Shown here piece by piece: positions 35,534 through 44,360 of a stretch of 64,000 bases of DNA. Where the stretch lies: assembly GCF_001613005.1 (NCBI RefSeq), contig NZ_BDBN01000030.1, positions 1 to 64,000 on the forward strand. The letters are read 5' to 3'. The DNA comes from Nocardia nova NBRC 15556. GTDB taxonomy: Bacteria; Actinomycetota; Actinomycetes; Mycobacteriales; Mycobacteriaceae. The first letter of the stretch is position 1. Every line of letters begins with the position of its first letter. The translations under genes and the position numbers were made by a program. The notes below the pieces were generated by a model. The model was not told the origin of the DNA, ran no database searches, and was given only the letters and a program-made list of their open reading frames with translations.

Positions 35534-36084
35534 GAACGGGACACCTGGCAGTGGTGTCGAGGTGTCGGACATGTCGGCCTTTCGTGTCAAGGGATTTCGC
35601 GGGTGGCTGCCACCTCGCTGGGCACGGTCGTTGATATCGACCGAGTGGGCGTCAACGGATGCCGCCTGGGGCGTGAGCGCATCCGACGACATTGCGAATC
35701 GCCTCCGCGGTCGCTTCCGCCTTGTCCCCTGGTATCGCCTGGCGGGCGCTGCGCCACGCGCACAGCCACGCGCACAGCGCCCCTGAAGCTGTCACCGAGG
35801 CGCGGCGGGCGGCCGTAGCCGCCGAGCAGTCAGCGCAGGAAACCACGCGCGCCAACGCCCTTGCCGTCGAGGCGAATCGGATCGCGCGCGGATATATGCG
35901 CATTTACTGGTTGGCGGTGTGGCGCGCGTCGCCCGATGAGGTAGCCGTGCGGTGCGAGGCGTCATGTCCGTCGCAGCGGGTCCGATGTCCCGGGCCGACG
36001 ACGGCCGCGGTGCCTCGTGCCCAAAGACTCACGGCGAGTGGCCCATCCGCCCTTTCCGAGGTGTGTCGGGGCGGCGCACAGTGA
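35534..36084. other. Stretch without a convincing gene
   Basis: The best frame (35692-36084, plus, TTG start) has an Ala-rich helical first half and a random-looking second half; I do not accept it as a gene. Nothing else is recognised before the leader region at 36085. Confidence 0.4.
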
Positions 36085-36185
36085 GGTTTGCCGCCTCGGT
36101 GTGGCCGAGGCGGGTGAGTCCTGTCGCTACGCGGAGTCACCCGGGGGTGAATCGATCGGAGGGTAAGGGCTATGGCAACGAATAG
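36085..36185 (+). other. Candidate structured leader RNA
   Basis: Upstream of the Gmad2-type gene a 9-bp hairpin (36091-36099 with 36105-36113) is followed by GGGTGAG, TACGCGGAGTCACCC and GGGGGTGAATC, then GGAGGGTAAGGGC. UUUGCC at the 5' end could pair with GGCAAC overlapping the start codon. The GGGGUGAAUC and TACGGAG-like elements recall the ydaO c-di-AMP riboswitch core, but the full consensus (the CCCGnnCCCGnCAGCUAACC half) is absent. Confidence 0.25.
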
Positions 36186-36999
36186 GGCGCCGTCGCAACG
36201 TTTAACAGTTGTGATGGTGGTGGCCGCGGTGGCGGTCGTGCTGGCCGCGGTGGCGTTGTATTTCTCACTGACGCGTGACGGCGGGGATGACGGTGCGGCG
36301 TCGGGAAGTTCGACCGCGGCTACGCCGGTCGTGCCGGGTCTTCCTCCCGAGACCGCATCATCCTCGCCGGAGAGCACGCCGGGTTCGCCGACGACCGGGT
36401 TCGCCTATCAGCCGCTGTGGCCGTTCGCCGGCGTCGAAGATGCGGCGGCGTGGCAGCGGGCCTACCGCGAGGGCGGGCACCAGCCGTGGCGGCTCGACGC
36501 CGCCACGATTGCGGTGATGTTCACCCAGCAGTATCTCGGTTATCGGAATGTCGACAAGGCGGTGACAACCGACGTGCGGGGCGAACAGGCATGGGTGAGT
36601 GTTGGTTTCGACAATCCGGGCGGTCGTCCGGCGGTCGCGGCTGTCCTGCACCTGGCCCGCATCGGCGCGGGCGGCGACGCGCCCTGGGAGGTGGTCGGCA
36701 GTGAGGACAGCACACTCACCGTCACCGGCCCGGCGTACGGCTCGACGGTGCGGTCGCCGGTCGTCGCGAGCGGACGTATCACAGGGGTGGACGAGAGTCT
36801 GCGCGTGCAACTGCGTCGCGTCGACGCCGCGCGACCGGTGGGCGAGGTCACCGGGATCGCCGCCGGCGGCACCGACAGCCCCTGGCAGGCAACGGTCCCG
36901 TTCACCGCGGCCTGCCCCGGCACCCTGACGCTCGCGGTCTCCACCGGCGGCCACATCGCCGAAGTGGAACGCTTCGCCGTTACCGGGGTGCGGTGCTGA
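36172..36999 (+). CDS. Membrane-anchored protein with Gmad2-like Ig domain
   Basis: A 275-residue protein with one N-terminal anchor helix (about 12-33, VVMVVAAVAVVLAAVALYFS), a Ser/Pro-rich extracellular linker (40-75), a globular middle domain and a C-terminal immunoglobulin-like domain (SPVVASGRITGVDESLRVQL) of the Gmad2 type found in spore-germination and envelope proteins. ATG 36172 follows GGAGGG at eight bases. It probably acts at the cell surface. Confidence 0.78.
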   Translation: MATNRAPSQRLTVVMVVAAVAVVLAAVALYFSLTRDGGDDGAASGSSTAATPVVPGLPPETASSSPESTPGSPTTGFAYQPLWPFAGVEDAAAWQRAYREGGHQPWRLDAATIAVMFTQQYLGYRNVDKAVTTDVRGEQAWVSVGFDNPGGRPAVAAVLHLARIGAGGDAPWEVVGSEDSTLTVTGPAYGSTVRSPVVASGRITGVDESLRVQLRRVDAARPVGEVTGIAAGGTDSPWQATVPFTAACPGTLTLAVSTGGHIAEVERFAVTGVRC

Positions 37000-37337
37000 C
37001 CGGACCGGAGTTCTCCCCGCGCGGACATACGTCACCGGTCCGTCGTGGGCTCGGCAGCAGGGCAGCGCCTACGAGCCGACAACTGCCGGCCGATGCTCCG
37101 GCAGCACGGTGGCCAGGTAGGTGCCGCTGACCCCGCCCCTGCAACGCACGAGATACGCCCCAATCCGGTCGGCGTCGCCGGGATGTCACTGCGCGCGCTC
37201 GTCGGTTTCGGCGGCCGATCGCTGACGCTGATCATGGTCCGCGGCGCAGGGCGCTCGACGTACCGACGCAGACAGGCGAGAACCGGCTGGAACAGTGTTC
37301 GATGTCGTTGCAGGTCTGTGGGCGCAGCTCTGCTCAG
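37000..37337. other. Intergenic, nothing recognised
   Basis: Short frames on both strands have random composition; no domain, repeat or hairpin stood out. Confidence 0.4.
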
Positions 37338-37541
37338 TTATGTCCGCAGGTAGCTGGCTGCCAGCGACCAGAACATTGCTCGATTCAGTTGGCGGAAGTC
37401 CCACCCTTCGACCAGGGAGTGCAGGTTCGCCACCAGCGCCGGTACATCGAAATCGTCGCGATGCGCGGTCCCTGCGTGTTCCAACTGCCTGATCACGTAT
37501 TCGGTCGCTGTTTTCGCTGTGGCGCTGCTGTCCATCACCAT
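37338..37541 (-). CDS. Small hypothetical protein
   Basis: A 67-residue helical protein (TAKTATEYVIRQLEHAGTAH, then ALVANLHSLVEGWDF). Composition is protein-like and the frame ends cleanly. ATG 37541 has a weak GAGACGGA upstream. No family recognised. It lies about 360 bases downstream of the second Met-rich micropeptide on the same strand. Confidence 0.5.
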   Translation of the reverse strand: MVMDSSATAKTATEYVIRQLEHAGTAHRDDFDVPALVANLHSLVEGWDFRQLNRAMFWSLAASYLRT

Positions 37542-37902
37542 TCCGTCTCACTACCCGGGGGCCGCCGTCGGCCGTGGCGCACGCATACCCGGCGACGGAG
37601 ACCGCAAACAGTCCGATGTGGGCACGGGCGAGCGTGCCTGGCGAAAGCTGTCACTGAGGCAGAACGCAAAAAGGCAAATGTGGTCGTGATCACCGAAGAG
37701 TTTTCGGTATCCACTGCGGCGAGCCCCGATGCCGGGGGTATCCCGGAGGGCACCGACCCGGCCGGTCGGGCAGATGCCGGGACCTGTTGGGGTGAGAGGC
37801 TGATCGCGGCGGTTGCCGACGACCGGGGAGATTCAAGGGCAGCAGCGCGGATTCGGACCAGTCCCGTGCCCTGCCCGGCGGGGCGCATAACCCCGCTACG
37901 GG

Positions 37903-37980
37903 TCACATCATCATCGGCATGTTCGGGAACATACGGTTCCACCAGTCGCGGAACATATCCATGAGTTGATTCATCATCAT
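37903..37980 (-). CDS. Met-rich 25-residue micropeptide
   Basis: A 25-codon frame with AGGGAG about ten bases before ATG 37980. Ten of 25 residues are Met (MMM at the start, MPMMM at the end) with a central WW pair. It shares the M-P-M-x-M ending and Met density with the micropeptide at 24032-24124. A longer overlapping frame starting ATGAAC sits directly on the ribosome site and looks less real. Candidate soft-metal-binding peptide; no known family. Confidence 0.45.
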   Translation of the reverse strand: MMMNQLMDMFRDWWNRMFPNMPMMM

Positions 37981-38271
37981 TGCTGTTCATCTCCCTTCAT
38001 CAGCGATGTGCTCGGCATACCCCCGTACGCACACGTTGCACGTCGTACTTGCGTTCAACGCGGGATCAGTTCGTGCTGGATGTGCCGGGCAGTTGGACGT
38101 GTTCGGGTTCGGTGTACTGGATGTAGGCGGGGTCGTGGCCGGCGGTCCAGGCGTCCCGCGTCGGCGAGTCGGCGCAGGCACAGTCGACTCGGCGGGCTCC
38201 CTAACTCACCTGGCCGCTTTGCGAACCGGCACCCAGACGGACCCAATCGCCGGCCTCCTCGCCGAACTGGT
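37981..38271. other. Intergenic with a decayed reading frame
   Basis: On the minus strand a stretch reading DPAYIQYTEPEHVQLPGTSS ends in a stop near 38084 and has no start codon upstream (TAG at its 5' end). It resembles the tail of a lost gene. No family recognised. Confidence 0.35.
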
Positions 38272-39255
38272 TCAAACCGCCAACTCGGCCACCGCCTGTT
38301 TCGCCGAAATCACCTCGGTGATGCGGAGCGCGGAGTCACCCGCATACAACGCGGCCTGATCCGCGCACGCTGCCGGCGCATCCTCGGTCGGCACCATGGG
38401 ACTGAACAACGGCAGCCGTGGGCGTTGCAGGCGTAATATCGCGCCGTTCAGCCTCTCCGGAGTTACCCGCGCCAAAGGGCCACTCCAGGCATTGATCAGC
38501 GCAGGCACCCGCCGCGCTGCACCGTCCTGACCGCACCACCGCGCAGTCACGTTGTTCGGCACCACGCGATGGCGTGCGGGCCACCCGAGCCCGAACACCG
38601 TGGTCTCCAGAGTCGTCCGCGCCTCCAGCACCCGGCGCCGGTATTCGGGGTGAGCGCCGGACTCGTGGGTCAGCAAGAACCGAGTGCCCGCAACGACCGC
38701 TACCGCGCCGGCGGACAACGCCGCGGCTGTGTCCACGGCGGCGGCAATCCCTCCGGCGAGCAACACCGGCTTGTCGTGGGCAATCGCAACGGCGCGCGGG
38801 AGGAATTCGAGTGCCGGAACGGTCCCCACCAGATGGCCCCCTGCCTCTCGGCCCTGGGCGATCAAAGCATCGACACCCCACCCGACGGCAGCGCGGGTTT
38901 GCTCCTCGGTGCCGACCATCGTCAGTACGAAGATCCCGGCGTCGTGAAGCTCACGCACCAACGCGCGATCGCCACCGAAAGCCATCACGACCGCGTCGAC
39001 TCTCGAGTCCAGACAGGCCCGGACGTGATGGCGACGCGCGAACGGCATCAGCAGATTCACCACCACAGCCCGCTCGGGAGCCTCTTCACGCACCCGGCTG
39101 ATCGCGGCGCGCAGTTCGACTGGGGGCATCATGCCGATGGTCCCGAGCCCTCCAGCCGCCGCAACCGCGGCAGCGAGGCGCCCGCGTGCAATTCCTCCAC
39201 CCATACCGGCCTGCACGACAGGCACATCCAGGCGGAGCCGATCCAGAAGATCCAC
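38272..39255 (-). CDS. Nitronate monooxygenase-like flavoprotein
   Basis: A 327-residue TIM-barrel FMN enzyme of the 2-nitropropane dioxygenase family. It opens with VPVVQAGMGGGIARGRLAAA; the flavin and active-site stretch reads VDALIAQGREAGGHLVGTVP with the catalytic His, followed by LLAGGIAAAVDTAAALSAGA. It oxidises alkyl nitronates such as propionate-3-nitronate or acts as an NAD(P)H:quinone reductase. Monocistronic. Confidence 0.87.
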   Translation of the reverse strand: MDLLDRLRLDVPVVQAGMGGGIARGRLAAAVAAAGGLGTIGMMPPVELRAAISRVREEAPERAVVVNLLMPFARRHHVRACLDSRVDAVVMAFGGDRALVRELHDAGIFVLTMVGTEEQTRAAVGWGVDALIAQGREAGGHLVGTVPALEFLPRAVAIAHDKPVLLAGGIAAAVDTAAALSAGAVAVVAGTRFLLTHESGAHPEYRRRVLEARTTLETTVFGLGWPARHRVVPNNVTARWCGQDGAARRVPALINAWSGPLARVTPERLNGAILRLQRPRLPLFSPMVPTEDAPAACADQAALYAGDSALRITEVISAKQAVAELAV

Positions 39256-39538
39256 AGGCCCGACTCTATGTGCACGTGACCGCCGGCGTGCGCTGCACCC
39301 GAGTCACAAAGTCCGGTCGCCCACGCTGCATCGAAACATCGGTCTGTGCGCTGGCCATGGCCTTCCGCGTGTACCGCGACTTCTTCAGCGGCGCATAGGA
39401 ATCGGCGGAGACGGCGCCGCAGGCGCGTCCAGGCCACGACTCGGTCGAAGGTAGCGAGTCTCGGCGCGTTCACTCAGCCGGGGTGGCGGGCGAGTGCCTG
39501 TAGCCAGTGCAAAGTCGGTGTCGATGCGATGGCGCGGA

Positions 39539-40465
39539 TCAGCGGTGCGCATTGCTGCGCGCCTGCGCGCGGATGAGCTGGTCGGCGGTCCACAGCGGTT
39601 GCAGCATGTGCCAGTCGGCGGGGTGGGCGGCGATTCCGGCGGCGAACCGGTCGGCCAGAGCCTGAGTGGTCTGCTGCGCTCCGCCGGTGGTGGCGATCGG
39701 TGCGCCGACGTGAAATCCCCAGCCGGACGGAGTGAACCAGCAATGTACCGGCAGCAGCGGTGCGCCGGTGTCGATCGCCAGCCGGGCTGGACCGGCGGGC
39801 ATGCGCGCCGGCTCGCCGAAGAAGGTGACCGGCACTCCGGCACCGGTCAAATCGCGTTCACCGAGCAGCCCGACTGTCCGTCCCTGCCGCAGCCGCGTGG
39901 CCAGCAGGTCGAACGGTGGGGCTGTGCCACCGGTGAGCGGGACGATCTCGAAACCCAGACGTTCACGGAACCGGACGAAGCGCCGGAACAGCGATTCCGG
40001 CCGCAGTCGCTCGGCGACGACGGTGGGGGAACCTATCCGTTGCACCAGCCAGATCCCTGCCACGTCCCAGTTGCCGCTGTGCGGCAACGCCAGCACCGCG
40101 CCGTGTCCGCGGGCGAGCGCCTCGTGGATATGTTCGAGTCCGGTGGCTGCGGAGTCGACGGTCTCGGCCAGGCGCATCGGATCCATCGAGGGCAACCGGA
40201 AGGTTTCGCACCAATAGCGTGCGTAGGAGCGCATGCTCGCGCGCACGAGGTCGTCCGGCACCTCCGAGGGGGTAGTGCCCAGCACTCTGGCCAGGTTGCG
40301 CCGTAGCTGAACCGGACCACCGTCTCTGGTCGCGCGATCGGCCGCGAGACCGAACAGGCCCATCGCCCACTGCTGCGGCAGGGCGCGCACCAACTGCCAA
40401 CCGGCCGCGTAGCCGAGATCGAGTGCGCGATCCTTCCAGGTCAACGCTGGTCCTCGGAGCTCCAT
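39539..40465 (-). CDS. Lysophospholipid/PIM acyltransferase family protein
   Basis: A 308-residue acyltransferase of the LpxL/HtrB superfamily. The catalytic HxxxxD motif is LALPHSGNWDVAG, and GLLGERDLTGAGVPVTFFGE matches the second conserved block of phosphatidylinositol-mannoside acyltransferase (PatA type). In mycolata the usual copy lies in the pgsA-patA-pimA operon; none of those genes is here, so this is a paralogue or relocated copy. It acts at the inner membrane face. Confidence 0.85.
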   Translation of the reverse strand: MELRGPALTWKDRALDLGYAAGWQLVRALPQQWAMGLFGLAADRATRDGGPVQLRRNLARVLGTTPSEVPDDLVRASMRSYARYWCETFRLPSMDPMRLAETVDSAATGLEHIHEALARGHGAVLALPHSGNWDVAGIWLVQRIGSPTVVAERLRPESLFRRFVRFRERLGFEIVPLTGGTAPPFDLLATRLRQGRTVGLLGERDLTGAGVPVTFFGEPARMPAGPARLAIDTGAPLLPVHCWFTPSGWGFHVGAPIATTGGAQQTTQALADRFAAGIAAHPADWHMLQPLWTADQLIRAQARSNAHR

Positions 40466-40628
40466 CGGCGCTCCGCCTCCGCTCGTGTGGTGCGATCTCG
40501 TCGTTCTCCGGAACTGATCATCAGCCGTTCGTCCATGGTGGGTCGCCGGTGGCGGATGCGGCGTTCCTTGCGGGTCATAGCGACGTTCTGCCTCAGAGGT
40601 GTATCAGCCGCGTCCCGGTGTCCATGAT

Positions 40629-40979
40629 CTACTCCTGCTGCAGGGTGAAGGCGTCCGCCATCGCGGAGTGGGCGGTACGGCTGTCGGTGGATGTAAGGAT
40701 CACGCGTCGCACCGTGACGGCGGAATTGGAGCCGGCGACGTACATCGTGTTCCGCAACCGGAACCGGTACGGCTCGCGGCTGATCGAATGTTCTGCCACT
40801 GTCACCTGCCGTGGCGGTGGGGACCACCTGCCCGGATCGTAGACGATCCGATCGACCCGGCCCAGCCGAGTTGTCAAGGCCGCCAACAGTTCTGGAAGCT
40901 CGGTAGCGAGATCGGTAGACCTGGGCCACCACGCGCCGTCGATGTAGTCCGAATGGCGGTCTTCCGGCTTCAGCCGCAT
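40629..40979 (-). CDS. DUF5994 family protein
   Basis: A 116-residue protein with the family core GYxDGAWWPRSxDLxxELPxLL (here SDYIDGAWWPRSTDLATELP) and VDRIVYDPGRWSPPPRQVTV. ATG 40979 lies within the end of the upstream 53-codon ORF (10-base overlap). Family members usually carry a short Pro-rich N-terminus, which in this strain may be supplied by the other frame, suggesting either coupling or a frameshift. Function unknown. Confidence 0.7.
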   Translation of the reverse strand: MRLKPEDRHSDYIDGAWWPRSTDLATELPELLAALTTRLGRVDRIVYDPGRWSPPPRQVTVAEHSISREPYRFRLRNTMYVAGSNSAVTVRRVILTSTDSRTAHSAMADAFTLQQE

Positions 40980-41131
40980 TGGCGGTGGATGGTGGGTGGC
41001 CGCAGGTTCGCGAAGTCGGTTCGAGGGTTGAGCCGGGGCGTTCGAGGTGGTTCGGGCAAGGGGTCGAGATAGTGCCGGTTCGCTTCCGGGAAGGCCTTGG
41101 TCTTGTGCGCGAATGTGTGAGCGATTGCCAT
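40970..41131 (-). CDS. Small ORF upstream of and overlapping the DUF5994 gene
   Basis: A 53-residue Pro/Arg-rich frame with AAAGGA nine bases before ATG 41131, the best ribosome site in this neighbourhood. It runs into the DUF5994 start. It may be the real N-terminus of the DUF5994 protein separated by one frameshift, or a coupled leader ORF. Confidence 0.4.
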   Translation of the reverse strand: MAIAHTFAHKTKAFPEANRHYLDPLPEPPRTPRLNPRTDFANLRPPTIHRQCG

Positions 41132-41290
41132 CGTGGCCGGTCCTTTGCTCGTCGAGATGGAGCGTGGCGGCCGAAATAATCGGCACTCGACCTGTGCTCG
41201 ATTCCGCATCGACGGCTCGGGACGCTGTGGTCGGTGCTGACAGATATGCGGTCCCTCCAGTAGACGCCCATGTAGAGGTGATGTCAACGC

Positions 41291-41302
41291 TGTAGGTCTA
41301 CA
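41291..41302. promoter_or_regulatory. TetR operator candidate TGTAG-GT-CTACA
   Basis: A 5-2-5 inverted repeat in the divergent region, 43 bp before the TetR gene; further TGTAG or CTACA half sites occur near 41271 and 41311. Probably the autoregulatory site. Confidence 0.45.
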
Positions 41303-41344
41303 CTTCATCGCTACAGCATTTCCGGCAGTGAGCGAGGCTGTGCC

Positions 41345-42118
41345 ATGGACGAATCGTCACCGGACCGCCAGGGTTTCGCGGACAGTACCCACGCGGATCG
41401 TGCCGCGAACGGTCGTGTGGCCGGCCAGGTTACGCGTGCCGGCGTGCTGGCGGCCGCACTGGCGATTGTCGATAACGACGGCGTCGAGGGGTTATCGATG
41501 CGCCGTTTGGCCGACGTGGTGGGCCGGGACCCGATGGTGATCTACCGGCATGTACCGAACAAGGCGGCGGTGCTCGACGGTGTGGCCGAGCTCGTCTTGG
41601 GGCAACTGAGAGTGGACAGTTCCGACCCGGATTGGGGCGGCCGATTGCGGATAGTCGCTCGCGATTTCCGCGAACTGGCGCTGTCACATCCGCGGGTGGT
41701 GCCATTGCTGGTGACGCGACCACTGGCAACGCCGCTCGGGCAGCGTTCCCAGGCGGTGTTACGGCCGCTGGAGGACGTACTGGCATTGCTCACCCGTGCC
41801 GGTTTCTCCGGCGCCGACGCGCTGCACATCTATCGCGCTCTGTTCGGTTTCCTTTATGGCCATGTCCTCAATGAGCTGCAGGAATTGGTGGAACGTCCGG
41901 AAGAGTCCGACGAAGTATTGCGACTCGGCCTGCATCGGCTGCCGGTCACCGAGTTCCCGTTACTGCGCCAACTCGCGCCGGTGCTGGCCGACTACGACGG
42001 TGAAGCCGAGTTGGAACGCGGGCTCGACATCCTGCTGGCCGGCCTTACGGCCACCCTGCCGAAGCCTGGCGAGGTTGCCACTGCACTCGATGTCACCCCC
42101 GACAGGGGTAAGACGTGA
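41345..42118 (+). CDS. TetR family regulator (TetR/TetR_C type)
   Basis: A 257-residue repressor. The HTH reads GVEGLSMRRLADVVGRDPMV then IYRHVPNKAAVLD, and the C-terminal domain has the TetR_C pattern (SHPRVVPLLVTRP). The N-terminal 28 residues before the HTH are hydrophilic and may be disordered. It is divergent from the small DUF5994 cluster and may control it via the TGTAG/CTACA sites. Confidence 0.87.
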   Translation: MDESSPDRQGFADSTHADRAANGRVAGQVTRAGVLAAALAIVDNDGVEGLSMRRLADVVGRDPMVIYRHVPNKAAVLDGVAELVLGQLRVDSSDPDWGGRLRIVARDFRELALSHPRVVPLLVTRPLATPLGQRSQAVLRPLEDVLALLTRAGFSGADALHIYRALFGFLYGHVLNELQELVERPEESDEVLRLGLHRLPVTEFPLLRQLAPVLADYDGEAELERGLDILLAGLTATLPKPGEVATALDVTPDRGKT

Positions 42119-42684
42119 CCATCGAGGTTCCGGTAGCACGCGAAGCGACGGCGCAGCACAACTCAACGCCGTCGCCGACGCGCTGGCGGATCTGATGGGC
42201 GAAACTCGGCGACGGACATCCTCGACTGTGCCGGCACCGCGCCGAACTGACCGTCGCGGTGGACCTCGAACACCACGTCTCCGCATCGGATCGGCGGCGT
42301 GCGGCGGCGGAGGGGGCCCTGAGTATGTACTTGCGTTCACCTCCCTCGGGACGGTTGCCCTGCGGATTGGCGTGGCATGGAGCTGGCCACGACGAACCCC
42401 GCAGACGAATGGTTTCCGAAAGTGTGTGGGCTGGGACCACAGTCATATGTGTGGGGTGTCGGCGACCGATATCGTTCTCTCGCGCGAGGTACTCGCACCG
42501 CGCTCGGGTCGCATCGAGTAGCGACCCGAGGGCGGTGAGGGCAGTACCGCCCGCCGCCACCTCCCCTGAAGAGTTCACGCTCTAGGTGCAACAAAGTGGG
42601 GCGAAGGCGGCCCTGCACCCAGCGCTGATCGGCGGCCGGGCCCGCAATCGTGTTCACCGGTGGGGGTTCGATCTGAGCTTTCGT
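42119..42684. other. Decayed region with gene fragments
   Basis: Several short protein-like fragments in different frames: LNAVADALADLMGETRRR near 42155-42210, and a 53-codon ORF at 42377-42538 (MELATTNPADEWFPKVCGLG). None has a good ribosome site or a recognised family. They look like remains of one or two lost genes. Confidence 0.35.
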
Positions 42685-43620
42685 ATGCTCGGGAGCGTGG
42701 TCGAGATCAACTCTGCCGCCGCCATGGTGCAGGTTCTGCGTCGCGTGGGTGCCTCTGTCGATGATGTTGCGCGCATCCTCTCTCGGGATACGGAGGCAAT
42801 CGCTCGCAGGGTGCGGAGCACCAAGGGCGTGCTTGAAAATGCAGACAGTGACGTTGCATCGGCCGTTCGCAGTACCGTCGCCGACCACCGCAAGGCGTCT
42901 TCGCACTACTCGGGGATCTACCCGGGCAGGTGGCACCAACTCTCGGTACGTCGGGTCGAGAACGGCCCCGCGCGGGTGGCCGACGAGCTCGAGCGAATCT
43001 ACCGGGCCGGAGACAGATCACGGTGGGCCAATTACGACCCCAAGTTATTCCAGCAAGGCCACCGTTCGCTCGAAATGTGGTTGAAGACCGAGGGCCCGTT
43101 GGCGCCGCTGAGCGAGCATTACGGCCTGAACTGCTGGGAGATGGTCACTTACGCTGCGACACGAGCGGGCGTCTTGGACAAACCTCGACTACGCGAATTG
43201 ATCGAACTGCGGCGACGTCCCGACGGCACCTGGAATGGTGACCATCTCGACATGTGGCTGCAGCGGATGGGGGACTGGCTGATTCCTGAGGGCCGGCGCA
43301 CATATACCGGCGCGCCCGGTGGCCCGGTGCCGGAGCGGGGCGACATTGTGATGTGGAACGCGAATGCCGAACATGTCACCGTGGCAACCGGACGTACGGG
43401 AGCGGATGGGTCTCCGGAGCTCTATTCGTCCTGGTACCTGCCGAAACATCCGCTGACGTGGGATGAAGTCACCAAGTCCTTTTCCCAGGTCACGGATTCG
43501 GTGCAGATCACGACGGTCGATGAGTTGACGAAAGGGATGTACGCCCTGCGTTACAAGGGGGAGCCCTGCTACGACCCGACTGTACCTTTCGAGATCATTT
43601 TCGGGCGCGGCCCGTGGTGA
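42685..43620 (+). CDS. Possible NlpC/P60- or CHAP-like effector
   Basis: A 311-residue protein. The first 90 residues are helical and Ala/Val/Arg-rich, resembling ESX-effector N-domains but without a clear WXG. The C-terminal half has a cysteine-peptidase-like layout: EHYGLNCWEMVTYAATRAGV (candidate catalytic Cys) and VPERGDIVMWNANAEHVTVA (GDIV-x-W then candidate His), as in CHAP and NlpC/P60 domains. ATG 42685 is chosen before the helical domain; the ribosome site is weak. A peptidoglycan amidase or polymorphic toxin is possible. Confidence 0.5.
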   Translation: MLGSVVEINSAAAMVQVLRRVGASVDDVARILSRDTEAIARRVRSTKGVLENADSDVASAVRSTVADHRKASSHYSGIYPGRWHQLSVRRVENGPARVADELERIYRAGDRSRWANYDPKLFQQGHRSLEMWLKTEGPLAPLSEHYGLNCWEMVTYAATRAGVLDKPRLRELIELRRRPDGTWNGDHLDMWLQRMGDWLIPEGRRTYTGAPGGPVPERGDIVMWNANAEHVTVATGRTGADGSPELYSSWYLPKHPLTWDEVTKSFSQVTDSVQITTVDELTKGMYALRYKGEPCYDPTVPFEIIFGRGPW

Positions 43621-43666
43621 GCGGCGGCAGGTTCGTTCCGGTTGTGGGGCGGAGTGGGCGGGCAGG

Positions 43667-43695
43667 GTTTTCGTCGGCGTCGAGCCGACGAAAAC
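43667..43695. terminator. 12-bp stem, 5-base loop hairpin after the effector gene
   Basis: GTTTTCGTCGGC pairs perfectly with GCCGACGAAAAC around GTCGA, 47 bases after the stop at 43620. It probably terminates that transcript; no U tract follows. Confidence 0.65.
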
Positions 43696-43784
43696 TCGTC
43701 GGGCCCGGATCGTCCACCACGAGCAAGACCCAACGACCGACGCCACCGCCGAAAGTGCCTGGAATACCTGCTACCACAACTAGA

Positions 43785-44140
43785 TCGTGTCTCCCGATGA
43801 TGTGAGCCGTTCGACGATGAGAGCCCGTGTGAATCCGGCGCGGTAGGTCAGGGCGAGCTTGTCGTAGCGAGTCGCGACTGCGCGCCAGTGTTCGGCCGTG
43901 TCGAACGCGCGCTCGACCACGTTGCGTCGTGTGTATTCGACCTTGTCGAAGCCTGGCGGCCGTCCATCGAGGCGTCCGCGCTTTTTCCGGTTGGCGACCT
44001 GGTCGGATCGTTGGGGTATGACGCTGCGGATCCGTTTGCGCCGCAGCAGGTCCCGGTTCGAAGCTGCCGAGTACGCCTTGTCCGCGATGACCGGGTCGGG
44101 ATTACGCCGAGGTGGGCCACCGGCGAGCCGGGGCACCGCC
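43785..44140 (-). mobile_element. IS5-type transposase 3' fragment, inverted copy A
   Basis: 356 bp encoding (minus strand) the C-terminal half of a DDE_Tnp_1 transposase: VIADKAYSAASNRDLLRRKR, then VVERAFDTAEHWRAVATRYD with the catalytic Glu region and the stop nearby. It is identical base for base, in reverse orientation, to 45818-46173. The N-terminal half and terminal repeats are missing, so it is not autonomous. Confidence 0.8.
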
Positions 44141-44360
44141 CGTCGGGTCGATAACGACGCCGGCATGTGCGTCGACACAGCGGCGAGCGACGAACAGCGT
44201 GTCATTGTGGGCGGAAGCGATGATCGGAACGACGGCCCGATGTACCGCTTCGAGAGCCGATGTGGCGCTGCGGGTTCAGACACCACTTGCGGCTGGTGGT
44301 TCTCCATCGACATGTGAGCTTCCATCCCCCGAAAGACTTCAGATACTGCTTCGTCGGTGG

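Noticed and set aside
35692..36084. 130-codon plus-strand ORF
   Set aside because: TTG start, no ribosome site, and the second half is random-looking; no family recognised.
37535..37990. 151-codon minus ORF beginning MNSNDDES
   Set aside because: The start overlaps the ribosome site itself and the sequence has no protein-like pattern; the Met-rich frame is the better candidate.
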